DNA from: JALYLC01 sp963743275
Lineage (GTDB): Bacteria; Actinomycetota; Thermoleophilia; Gaiellales; JALYLC01
DNA: 64,000 nucleotides
Assembly (NCBI GenBank): GCA_963743275.1
Contig: CAVUPB010000007.1
Coordinates: forward strand, 558,001 to 622,000
Direction of reading: 5' to 3'
Shown: positions 30,041-38,493 of the stretch, piece by piece
How the letters are laid out: each line of letters opens with the position of its first letter
Position numbering within the stretch: position 1 is the stretch's first letter
The notes under the pieces: generated by a model
What the model was told of the DNA's origin: nothing
Databases searched by the model: none
Seen by the model: only the letters and a program-made list of their open reading frames with translations
Made by a program: the position numbers and the translations under genes

Positions 30041-32592
30041 CGCGGGAGCCGGTCGAGCACCAGCGCGGCGCGGATCAGGCCGAGGTGCGAGTAGGCCTGC
30101 GGATGGTTTCCGAGCGCGCGCTCGGCCCGCGGGTCGTACTGCTCGGAGAGCAGGCCGGTCGGGCCGGCCAGCTCGAGCACCTGGTCGAAGAGCGCGTGCG
30201 CATCGCTCTGGCGGCCGACGAGCGCATACGCGTGAGCCAGCCAGAGCGCGCACAGGTGGAAGCCGCCCTCGCTCCCGGGCAGGCCGTCGTCGCTGCGGTA
30301 GCGGTAGACCGTCGGGCCCTCGCGCAGACGCAGCTCGACCGCCTCGACCGTCGCCGCGAAGCGCTCGTCGTCGGCCGGCAGCAGGCCGGAGATGCCGATC
30401 AGCAGCGCTGCGGCGTCGAGGTCGGTGCCGTCGTAGGCCGCCGTGAACGAGCGGACCTCGGCCTTCCAGCCGCGCTCGATGACGTCGGCGGCGATGCGGT
30501 CGGCGAGCGACGACCAGCTCGCGGGCTCGGGCCTGCCGGTCAGGCGGGCGAGCCGCAGCGCGCGGTCGACCGCGAGCCAGCACATGACGCGCGAGTGGAC
30601 GTGATGGCGCGGCGGGCGCCGCACCTCCCAGATGCCGTGGTCGGGCTCGTCCCAGCGCCGGGCGACGGCGTCGACGATCTGCTCGACCAGCAGGTGATGG
30701 GCCTCGGAGAGCCGGCCGCCGGCGACGGCCACCTCGTAGGCGAGCTCGACGATCGGGCCGAAGACGTCGAGCTGCACCTGCTGGGCCGCGGCATTGCCGA
30801 CGCGCACCGGCCGGCTGCCCGCATAGCCCGGCACCGCGTCGATCACGGCCTCCGTCCCCGCGTCGCCGCCGAGTATCGAGTAGAGCGGGCGCAGGCGCTC
30901 GGCGCCCTGCTCGGCGTCTGCGAGCCGCTCGATGTAGCCGAGCAGCGCGTCGGCCTCGGCAGTCGAGCCGAGCTCGACGAGCGCCATGGCGGTGATCGCG
31001 GCGTCACGCAGCCAGCAGTAGCGGTAGTCCCAGTTGCGCACGCCGCCGATCTCCTCGGGCAGGCTCGTCGTCGCGGCCGCCAGGATCGCCCCGGTCTGCT
31101 CGTGGCAGAGCGCCCGCAGCGTCAGCGCGCTGCGCTCGACCGCGGGGCGCGCGAGCGCGGGCAGGCGCAGGCCCTCGACCCACGTGCGCCAGCTCTGCTC
31201 GGTGCGCTCGCGGCGCTCGGGCTCGGGCGTGGGGTGTGGCGCCAGGCTGTCGCCGCCGCAGCGCAGCTCGATCACGTACGGGCGCACGCCGCCGATGGTC
31301 GCGCGCGCGATCGGCTGCAGGCCGTCGTGGTCGATCTCCCAGGTGAGCCCGGGCGCGTACAGCACGACGGGATCGGCGGCGCCGATCACGACGACGCCGT
31401 CGCGCGTCGCGCGCAGGGCGATCTGCGAGCGCCCGAAGTCGGGGCGGGGCGCGAACTCCACGACCGCGTCAGCGCTGCCCTCGAGCACGCGCACGAGGCG
31501 CACCCGCCCGTAGGGGTCGCCGCGGTCGAGGTAGTCGCTCACGGTCAGGCCGGCCCAGCGCGTCTCGAGCGTGAGCGTGCCATCGACGTAGCGCTGGGCC
31601 GTGGGCGCGCCGTCGTGGGCGGGGCGCACCGCGAGCGACCCCGCGGTGTGCCCGCCGACGAGCTCGGCGAAGAGCGGCGCGCTGTCGGCCCGCGGGTGGC
31701 ACAGCCAGGTCACGCGGGCATCGGGGGTGACGAGCGCCACGGTCTTGCCGTCGGCGAGCATCGCATGCCGCTCGATCGGCACGGCGTTGGCGCCGGCGAG
31801 CCATTCGCGCCGCGTCTCGACCAGGCGCGCGAGCAGGCGGGCGACGTCCTCGGGGCCGTCCACGCGCAGTTCGGCGAACGTCGCGCCGGGCCCGACCTTG
31901 ATGCCGAGATCGGGGCCGGTCAGGCGGCTGAACGCATCCTCGTCGGTGACGTCGTCGCCGACGAAGACGGCGGCCGTGGCCCCGACCTGGTGGCGGATCG
32001 CATCGAGCGCAAAGCCCTTGTCGGCCTGCACGACGGCGAGCTCGATCACGCGCTTGCCCTCGCGCGGGTGCACGCCCGGGAGCTGCGCGGGGCCTTCGCG
32101 CACGGCTGCGAGCGCCGCCATGCCGTCCTCCTCCGAGGCCTGGCGGTAGTGCAGCGCCGCGCCGGCGGGCTTGTGCTCGACGAGCACGCCCGGGCGGTCG
32201 GCGGCGATCGCGTGCAGGTCCTCCGTGAGGCGGTCGCGCAGCGCGAGCGCCTCGGGCGCGAGGGCGCGTGCGAACCCGACGTCGAACTCGGTGCCGTGGC
32301 TGCCGACGAGGTGGATCTCCTCGGGCAGGCGCGAGAGCGCGGCGAGGTCGTGCAGCGAGCGGCCCGAGATCACGGCCACGCTCGTGTCGCCGAGCGCCGC
32401 CAGCGCGCGCAGGGCCGCGACCGATTCGCGCCGCGGCCGCGCCTCGCCGGGCACGTCGACGATCGGCGCGAGGGTGCCGTCGTAGTCGCACGCGACGAGC
32501 AGGTGCGGTTCGCGCGCGAGCCGCGCGAGCGCCTGCTCGAGCGTGCGCCCGCCCCCGTTCAGCGACTCGGCCTCGAGCGGCCGTTCGCTCAC
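30037..32592 (-). CDS. otsB: Trehalose-6-phosphate phosphatase fused to a GH15 trehalase/glucoamylase-like domain
   Basis: 851 residues from GTG 32592, overlapping the otsA stop (GTGA). Residues 1-240 form an OtsB HAD phosphatase: CDYDGTLAPIVDVPGEARPR (Asp36 nucleophile, Asp38), VISGRSLHDLA, HKPAGAALHYRQ and VFVGDDVTDEDAF. Residues about 255-851 form a GH15 enzyme: GGVRNWDYRYCWLRDAA (about 510) and late QAYSHLGLIRAAL. OtsB makes trehalose from trehalose-6-phosphate. Bacterial GH15 enzymes of this kind include trehalases that hydrolyse it, so one chain may make and break trehalose, or process another alpha-glucan. Confidence 0.88.
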   Translation of the reverse strand: MSERPLEAESLNGGGRTLEQALARLAREPHLLVACDYDGTLAPIVDVPGEARPRRESVAALRALAALGDTSVAVISGRSLHDLAALSRLPEEIHLVGSHGTEFDVGFARALAPEALALRDRLTEDLHAIAADRPGVLVEHKPAGAALHYRQASEEDGMAALAAVREGPAQLPGVHPREGKRVIELAVVQADKGFALDAIRHQVGATAAVFVGDDVTDEDAFSRLTGPDLGIKVGPGATFAELRVDGPEDVARLLARLVETRREWLAGANAVPIERHAMLADGKTVALVTPDARVTWLCHPRADSAPLFAELVGGHTAGSLAVRPAHDGAPTAQRYVDGTLTLETRWAGLTVSDYLDRGDPYGRVRLVRVLEGSADAVVEFAPRPDFGRSQIALRATRDGVVVIGAADPVVLYAPGLTWEIDHDGLQPIARATIGGVRPYVIELRCGGDSLAPHPTPEPERRERTEQSWRTWVEGLRLPALARPAVERSALTLRALCHEQTGAILAAATTSLPEEIGGVRNWDYRYCWLRDAAITAMALVELGSTAEADALLGYIERLADAEQGAERLRPLYSILGGDAGTEAVIDAVPGYAGSRPVRVGNAAAQQVQLDVFGPIVELAYEVAVAGGRLSEAHHLLVEQIVDAVARRWDEPDHGIWEVRRPPRHHVHSRVMCWLAVDRALRLARLTGRPEPASWSSLADRIAADVIERGWKAEVRSFTAAYDGTDLDAAALLIGISGLLPADDERFAATVEAVELRLREGPTVYRYRSDDGLPGSEGGFHLCALWLAHAYALVGRQSDAHALFDQVLELAGPTGLLSEQYDPRAERALGNHPQAYSHLGLIRAALVLDRLPR

Positions 32593-33983
32593 GCCGGGTC
32601 CTCCCTGAGCGCCTCGATGAACGAGCGCGCGAAGCGGTGGACGTCGTGCGTGCGCACCTGCCGGCGCAGCTCGCGCATGCGCCGGCGCGCCTCGCCCTCG
32701 GGCAGCGAGATCGCGCGCGCGATCGTCTCGCGCATGCCGACGACGTCGTGCGGGTTGACGAGCAGGGCCTGCCGCAGCTCGCCCGCCGCGCCCGCGAACT
32801 CCGACAGCACGAGCACGCCGCCGCCGCGGGCGCGCGAGGCGACGTACTCCTTGCAGACGAGGTTCATGCCGTCGCGCAGCGGGGTCACGAGCATCACATC
32901 GGCAGCCGCGTACAGCGCGCACAGGTCTTCCCGCGGGAGGTTGTGGTGCTGGTAGTGGATCGCGGGGTGGCCGAGGCGGCCGAACTCGCCGTTGATGCGC
33001 CCGACGGCGCGCTCGACGCGTTCGCGCAGCTGGCGGTACGTCGTCACGCGCTCGCGGCTCGGCGTCGCGACCTGCACGAGGACGGTCTCGCCCGCATGCG
33101 TCACGCCGCTCTCGAGCAGCTCGCGGAACGCCTGCAGGCGGACGTCGATGCCCTTCGTGTAGTCGAGCCGGTCGACGCCCAGCAGGATCGTGCGCGGCGA
33201 GCCGAGCGCGCGCCGGATCTCGGCCGCCGCGGCGGCGGTCTCGGGCCGCCGCGCGAGCGCGTCGAAGTCGGCGAAGTCGATCGAGACCGGGAAGGCGCCC
33301 ACCTTGACGATGCGGCCCTGGTACGGGATCGCCGTACGCGTCGGCGCCACGTCGATCAGGCGCCGGCAGATCTGCAGGAAGTTCTGCGCCGCCACCGGCC
33401 GCTGGAAGCCGACGAGGTCGGCGCCGAGCATGCCCTCGACGATCTGCTGGCGCCACGGCAGCTGCATGAAGAGCTCCTGCGGCGGCAGCGGGATGTGCAG
33501 GAAGAAGCCGATGCGGAGATCGGGCCGCTGCGCGCGCAGCATGGCCGGCACGAGGTGGAGCTGATAGTCGTGCACCCACACCGTCGCGCCCTTCGAGGCC
33601 ACCTTCGCGGTCAGGTCGGCGAAGCGCTCGTTCGTCTCCACGTAGCTCTGCCACCACTCGCGGCGGAACTCGGGCGGGCGCACGGCGTCGTGGTAGAGCG
33701 GCCACAGGGTGCGGTTCGCGAAGCCCTCGTAGAAGCCCTCGATCTCGCGCGCGTTGAGCCCGATCGGCGTGAGGCGCATGCCGCCGTGGTCGAAGGCCTT
33801 GGGCGGCGGGCCGGGGATGCCCGCCCAGCCGATCCAGGATCCGCGCCCGGCCTGCACGATCGGCGCCAGCGCGCTCACGAGCCCGCCGGGGCTGACTTCC
33901 CAGGAGCCGTCGTCGGCGCGTACGACGGGGAGGCGATTGGCGACGATGACGATCTCGTCGGCCGGAGTTTGCCTCGCGCTCAC
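32589..33983 (-). CDS. otsA: Trehalose-6-phosphate synthase
   Basis: 464 residues from GTG 33983. GT20 family markers are IVIVANRLPV, PGGLVSAL, WVHDYQLHLVPAMLRAQRP, GVDRLDYTKGIDVRLQAF and the nucleotide-sugar-binding end PLRDGMNLVCKEYVA. It joins UDP-glucose (or GDP/ADP-glucose) to glucose-6-phosphate for the osmoprotectant trehalose. First gene of an overlapping three-gene operon: otsA, otsB-GH15, methyltransferase. The upstream gap of 80 bp to the divergent BON/OmpA gene should hold both promoters. Confidence 0.95.
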   Translation of the reverse strand: MSARQTPADEIVIVANRLPVVRADDGSWEVSPGGLVSALAPIVQAGRGSWIGWAGIPGPPPKAFDHGGMRLTPIGLNAREIEGFYEGFANRTLWPLYHDAVRPPEFRREWWQSYVETNERFADLTAKVASKGATVWVHDYQLHLVPAMLRAQRPDLRIGFFLHIPLPPQELFMQLPWRQQIVEGMLGADLVGFQRPVAAQNFLQICRRLIDVAPTRTAIPYQGRIVKVGAFPVSIDFADFDALARRPETAAAAAEIRRALGSPRTILLGVDRLDYTKGIDVRLQAFRELLESGVTHAGETVLVQVATPSRERVTTYRQLRERVERAVGRINGEFGRLGHPAIHYQHHNLPREDLCALYAAADVMLVTPLRDGMNLVCKEYVASRARGGGVLVLSEFAGAAGELRQALLVNPHDVVGMRETIARAISLPEGEARRRMRELRRQVRTHDVHRFARSFIEALREDPA

Positions 33984-34063
33984 AGGGCAACGGTAGCTCC
34001 GCCGTCCCCGCGAGGGGGGCGGCGGGTTGTTTGTGCGCCTTGCCGTGCGGTAGCGTCCCCCCG

Positions 34064-34930
34064 ATGACCGCCCAGCGCATCCTTGCAAGCGGGGCCGCAG
34101 CGCTGCTCGTCCTGATCGTGCTCGCGATCGTCACGCACGGCGACAGTGGGGGCGGCAAGGGCGGGGGGTCGACGACCACGCTGCCGAACGTGCCTCCGGG
34201 CACGGTGCGCGTGCACGTCGCGGGCGGCAACGTCACGCTCGACGGGCCCGTGCCGGATGCGAAGGAGAAGAGCGCGATCGAGGACGCCGCCGGCGCGCGC
34301 TTCGGCAAGGACAACGTCGCCAGCAACCTGCAGGTGCTCGCGACCGCCGACTCGGCCGGGTGGCTGGCCAAGGCGATGGACGCCCTTCCGCGCAAGGGCG
34401 CGGGCTTCGGGGCGATCGACGTCGTGGTCACGAAGACGACGCTCTCGCTGGACGGCCGCGTGCCCACCGCGGCGGCCGGCCGCGACCTCCTGCGGGCGAT
34501 CCAGAGCGCCTCGGGCCGCAAGGTGACCGACAACACGCTCGAGATCGTCGGCGGGGGCGCCGGCGGCGCCCTCCAGAAGAACATCGACGACGCCGTGAAG
34601 GGGCGCTCGGTGGCCTTCAACACGGGCAGCGCGGCGATCACGAAGGCGGGCCAGGCCGTGCTCAGGTCGATCGTCGCGCCGCTCAAGGCGGCCGGCTCGG
34701 CGAAGGTCGTGATCGGCGGCTACACCGACGACGTCGGCGACGCGAAGGCGAACCTCAGGCTCAGCCGCGCGCGCGCCAACTCGGTCAAGGTGTTCCTGGT
34801 CGGGCACGGCGTGAGCGCCAAGCGGTTGATCGTGCGCGGGTACGGCGAGGCGAAGCCGATCGCGTCCAACAAGACCGAGGCCGGCCGCCGCAAGAACCGG
34901 CGCATCGAATTCACCGTGCTCGGCGGATAG
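34064..34930 (+). CDS. BON/OmpA-domain protein, ArfA-like
   Basis: 288 residues from ATG 34064. One N-terminal transmembrane segment (residues 6-24) and a Gly/Ser/Thr linker come first. Two BON-like repeats follow (VRVHVAGGNVTLDGPVPD, about residue 46; IDVVVTKTTLSLDGRVPT, about 122). The OmpA-like peptidoglycan-binding domain has VAFNTGSAAITKAGQAVLRS, LRLSRARANSVKVFLVGHGV and GEAKPIASNKTEAGRRKNRR. This is the layout of mycobacterial ArfA (Rv0899), linked to envelope and acid/ammonia response. Likely bridges membrane and cell wall. Confidence 0.85.
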   Translation: MTAQRILASGAAALLVLIVLAIVTHGDSGGGKGGGSTTTLPNVPPGTVRVHVAGGNVTLDGPVPDAKEKSAIEDAAGARFGKDNVASNLQVLATADSAGWLAKAMDALPRKGAGFGAIDVVVTKTTLSLDGRVPTAAAGRDLLRAIQSASGRKVTDNTLEIVGGGAGGALQKNIDDAVKGRSVAFNTGSAAITKAGQAVLRSIVAPLKAAGSAKVVIGGYTDDVGDAKANLRLSRARANSVKVFLVGHGVSAKRLIVRGYGEAKPIASNKTEAGRRKNRRIEFTVLGG

Positions 34931-34941
34931 AAGGAGCGCTG

Positions 34942-35388
34942 ATGGGAACGGCAGGCGAGATCGTCATCTGGATGGTGCTTGCGGCGCTCGTGGGCTTCGC
35001 GACCGGCTGGGCGCTGCGCAGCGTGGTCGCCAACCGTGCGCGCGCCCGCCTCAGCGAGCGCCTCGAGGAGAAGCGCCACGAGGCGCAGGAGCTGCGCGAG
35101 GAGCTGCGGCACCTGCGCGGCGGCGACGACGAGGACGTCGACATCATGCACGTCCCGGCCGGCTCGTCCGCGTGGGACGACGCCGACGACGCCGGGGAGC
35201 CGCTCGAGCCACATCTGCATCAGACGGCCGAGCACGACGAGGTCGAGCTCGGGCCGCTCGACGAGCCAACGGCCGCCGAGGGCGACGACGAGGAGGTCGG
35301 CGGCTCGACGCGCGCCATGCGCCTCGACGAGGTGCAGTGGGACGATGGGGAGGACGCGCCGCGCAAGGCCGACGAAGAGGAGGCGTAA
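34942..35388 (+). CDS. Hypothetical single-pass membrane protein with acidic tail
   Basis: 148 residues; AAGGAG lies 6 nt before ATG 34942. One N-terminal transmembrane helix (IVIWMVLAALVGFATGWAL) is followed by a charged coiled-coil (RARLSERLEEKRHEAQELRE) and a very acidic, disordered tail rich in Asp/Glu. No enzyme motif. It lies 11 bp after the ArfA-like gene and is probably co-transcribed, so it may be an accessory envelope protein. Confidence 0.7.
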   Translation: MGTAGEIVIWMVLAALVGFATGWALRSVVANRARARLSERLEEKRHEAQELREELRHLRGGDDEDVDIMHVPAGSSAWDDADDAGEPLEPHLHQTAEHDEVELGPLDEPTAAEGDDEEVGGSTRAMRLDEVQWDDGEDAPRKADEEEA

Positions 35389-35458
35389 GGCCTCCTCGCG
35401 CGCCGGTAACGCGCTCGCGCGGTCGCCGGTGGCGCCTGCGGTCGCCCAGAATGGGGGC

Positions 35459-36541
35459 ATGGGACGCTTCGGGTTGCCGGCTCTCGTGCTCGCCGGGCTT
35501 GCGCTTGCCGCTCCGGCCGGGGCCGGGACGGGGTCGGAGCTGCCCGGCGTGATCGCCAAGGCCGAGCAGTTGCGCGGGCTGCGCACGACGCACCCGCTCG
35601 CGGTCTCGACGCTCGCTGCGGCCGGGATGCGCCGTGTCGTCCTGCGCGAGCTCGCAAGCGAGCGCGAGCCCGTCTCCGATGCGGCCTGGGACGACGCGCT
35701 CCACCTGCTCGGCGTGCTGCGGCCGGGGCAGAGCCTCGCCGGGATCCAGCGGCGCGAGCTCACGGGCCAGGTCGCGGGCCTCTACGTGCCGCGCGGCGCG
35801 CGCCTCTACGTGCTCGCGTCGGGGGGCTCGGCTCCGCGCTCGGTGATCGCCCACGAGGTCGTGCACGCGCTGCAGGACGAGCATTTCCGGCTCACGCGCG
35901 GCCCGTTCGCGCCGCATCCGCTCGACCACGACGGCGAGCTCGCGGCGCAGGCGCTCGTCGAGGGCGACGCCACCGAGGTGCAGGAGCGCTTCATCGCCAC
36001 GCTCTCGCCCGGCGACCTCATCGGCGAGCTCGGGCGCTCGCTCGGCGCCATGCCCGCGAACGCGACAGCGGGCACCGTCCCGTTCCTCGAGCGTCAGCTC
36101 CTGTTCCCGTACACCGCCGGCGAGGCCTTCGTGCGCGCGCTGCGCGCCCGCGGCGGGCAGCCGCTGCTCGACCGCGCGTTCCGGCACCCGCCGCGCACGA
36201 CCGCAGCCGTGCTCGACCCGGCCCGCTACCTCGCCGGCGATCCGCCGCCGCAGCCCGTGCGCCTGCCGGGCGCCCGCTACCGCCTCGTGACGACGTTCGG
36301 GGCCGAGGATCTCGTCGCGCTGACCGGTACCTCCGCGCTCGCGCGGGGATGGCTGGGAGGGCGCCTCGGCGTCGGCCGGGGCATGCTCGACCTGCGCCTG
36401 GCGACGCGCCGCGCGGCGGCCGTCGCGGCGGCGCTCGAGCGCGCCCTCCCTGCGCGCGCCGCGGTCGCCTTCCACGGGCGGCTCGTGTGTGTTCGCATCG
36501 CGCACACAACCGCTTTAGTGCAGGGCCTTTCCTGCCGATAG
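35459..36541 (+). CDS. Secreted zinc metallopeptidase-like protein
   Basis: 360 residues from ATG 35459. A signal peptide (LPALVLAGLALAAPAGAGTG, cleavage near residue 22) leads into an exported protein. The zincin motif HEVVH occurs in SVIAHEVVHALQDEHFRLTR, with a candidate third ligand Glu in ALVEGDATEVQERFI. I associate this pattern with uncharacterised actinobacterial exported peptidases (DUF6782-like). It ends 8 bp before the HD-GYP gene. Confidence 0.72.
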   Translation: MGRFGLPALVLAGLALAAPAGAGTGSELPGVIAKAEQLRGLRTTHPLAVSTLAAAGMRRVVLRELASEREPVSDAAWDDALHLLGVLRPGQSLAGIQRRELTGQVAGLYVPRGARLYVLASGGSAPRSVIAHEVVHALQDEHFRLTRGPFAPHPLDHDGELAAQALVEGDATEVQERFIATLSPGDLIGELGRSLGAMPANATAGTVPFLERQLLFPYTAGEAFVRALRARGGQPLLDRAFRHPPRTTAAVLDPARYLAGDPPPQPVRLPGARYRLVTTFGAEDLVALTGTSALARGWLGGRLGVGRGMLDLRLATRRAAAVAAALERALPARAAVAFHGRLVCVRIAHTTALVQGLSCR

Positions 36542-36549
36542 GAACCGCC

Positions 36550-38493
36550 GTGGAGCCATCCCCAGGGCGCGGTGAGGCCGAGAGCGCGGCCGAGCGGCGA
36601 CTGCACGCAGTCGTCGACACGCTTGGCCTGCACGTGTACAGCGGCGAGACGCATCCGGACGATCGCTTCGTCACGACGGTCGCGCTGACCCCGTCGCGCT
36701 CGCTGCTCGGCCTCGACCGCGACAGCGTGCGCAGCGACGAGCAGTGGCTCGCCGCGATCCACCCGGACGACCGCACGCGCTACGAGGAGCTGTTCTGCTA
36801 CGCCAACGAGCGGCTCCTGCACCCGCTCGAGCTCGAATACCGGCTGTGCGGCTACGACGGCGTCGAGCGCTGGGTCTGGGAGCGCATCTTCCCGCACCGG
36901 CTGCGTGACGACGGTGTCGTCGACATCGACGGCGTCGTCGCCGACGTCACGGCGCTGCACGAGGCCACGAACGAGCGCAACCACCTCTCCCAGCGCCTCG
37001 AGCGCGTGCTCGGCGGGGTCGCCGAGTTCGTCGTCTCGTGCGAGCTGCACGACGGGCGCAGCGTGTGGGTGCACCGCGGACCCGGGGTCGAGCGCATGCT
37101 CGGCGGGCCGCTCCCCGAGGGCGCGGACGGGCCGACCGTCTGGTACGAGTGCGTGCACCCCGACGACCGCGTGGCGGTGGACGCATACCTCGAGCAGCTC
37201 GCGCGCGGCGAGCCGGCCGACGCGACGTATCGCATGCGCGGGCTCGACGGCGTCGAGCGCTGGGTCTGGGCGCGCGCGCGGCCGCACCCCGGCTCGGATC
37301 CGGTGGCCTACGACGCCGTGATCAGCGACGTCACCGAGCGCGAGCGCGCGCGCATCGGGCTGCAGCTCGCCCGCGAGGAGGCCGAGCGGCGCTCGCGGGT
37401 CGACCCCACGACGGGGCTCTTCAATCGCCATCATCTGCTCGACGTCGCGCGCCGTGAGCTGGCGCGGGCCCAGCGCGAGCAGACGAGCCCGGCGCTCGTG
37501 CTGCTCGACGTCGACCGCCTGCGCGAGCTCAACGAGCTGCGGGGCCACGCCGTCGGCGACGCCGTCCTGCGCGAGCTCGCCGGACGGCTCTCGCACAGCG
37601 TGCGCACCTACGACACGATCTCGCACCTCGGCGCGGGCCGCTTCGCCGTGCTCGTGCCCGACCTCCGCGACGGTGAGGCGCTGCGCCGGATCCGCGTCGA
37701 GATCGCGGCGGCCATGGTGGGCGAGCCGCTCCGCTCGGCAGGCCGGGAGGTGCGGCTCACGATCTCCACCGGCGTCGCGCGCGCACATCCCGGGACGACC
37801 GTCGATGGGCTCCTGCACACCGCCGAGGTCGCGCTCGCGCGGGCCAAGAGCGAGGGCGCCGGCAAGGCCCCGGAGGCCGTCGCCGCCCGGGGCGAGCCGG
37901 ACGAGGACGACACGGGCGATGCCGCGCGCGTCGCCGCGACGCTCGCGCGCGCCGCCGCAGTGCGCGAGGGCGTGCCGAGCGAGCACGAGTGCAGCGTCGC
38001 AGAGCTGGCCGAGCTGGTCGGGCGCGAGCTCGGCCTCGCCGAGAGCCTGCAGGCCGATCTGCGGCTCGCGGGCCTCCTGCACGACGTCGGCACGATCGCC
38101 GTCGCCGGGGCGGTGCTCTCGAAGCCGGGCCCGCTCGACGAGGACGAGTGGGTCATGCTGCGCGAGCACCCGAGCATCGGGGCCGACATGGTCGCGCGCA
38201 TCCCGGGCCTCGCGCGCACCCAGCTCGCGATCCGCCACCACCACGAGCGCTTCGACGGCCAGGGCTATCCCGACCGCCTCGCGGGCGAGGCGATCCCCGT
38301 CGCGGCGCGCGTGCTCGCGGCGGTCGACGCGTACACCGCGATGACCGAGATCCGCCCGTACCGCAGCGCCCGCGATCGCAGCGAGGCCCTGGAGGAGCTG
38401 CGCCGCAATGCGGGCACGCAGCTCGACCCCGACGTCGTCGCGGCGCTCTGCCGTGTGCTCGCCGGCGAGAACGCCGGCGCTGTCGCCGCCTAG
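36550..38493 (+). CDS. PAS-PAS-GGDEF(degenerate)-HD-GYP cyclic-di-GMP signalling protein
   Basis: 647 residues from GTG 36550. Two PAS-like domains (about 15-140 and 150-265, each with HPDDR and DGVERWVWxR) are followed by a GGDEF domain (about 285-430: DPTTGLFNRHHLLDVARREL). Its signature loop reads LGAGRFAVL, so GGDEF is degenerate and cyclase activity is unlikely. The C-terminal HD-GYP domain has LLHDVGTIAVAGAVL and HHHERFDGQGYPDRLAGEAI, with phosphodiesterase residues intact. Predicted to hydrolyse c-di-GMP in response to PAS input. No membrane segment. Its stop shares CTAG with the convergent DUF11 gene. Confidence 0.88.
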   Translation: MEPSPGRGEAESAAERRLHAVVDTLGLHVYSGETHPDDRFVTTVALTPSRSLLGLDRDSVRSDEQWLAAIHPDDRTRYEELFCYANERLLHPLELEYRLCGYDGVERWVWERIFPHRLRDDGVVDIDGVVADVTALHEATNERNHLSQRLERVLGGVAEFVVSCELHDGRSVWVHRGPGVERMLGGPLPEGADGPTVWYECVHPDDRVAVDAYLEQLARGEPADATYRMRGLDGVERWVWARARPHPGSDPVAYDAVISDVTERERARIGLQLAREEAERRSRVDPTTGLFNRHHLLDVARRELARAQREQTSPALVLLDVDRLRELNELRGHAVGDAVLRELAGRLSHSVRTYDTISHLGAGRFAVLVPDLRDGEALRRIRVEIAAAMVGEPLRSAGREVRLTISTGVARAHPGTTVDGLLHTAEVALARAKSEGAGKAPEAVAARGEPDEDDTGDAARVAATLARAAAVREGVPSEHECSVAELAELVGRELGLAESLQADLRLAGLLHDVGTIAVAGAVLSKPGPLDEDEWVMLREHPSIGADMVARIPGLARTQLAIRHHHERFDGQGYPDRLAGEAIPVAARVLAAVDAYTAMTEIRPYRSARDRSEALEELRRNAGTQLDPDVVAALCRVLAGENAGAVAA

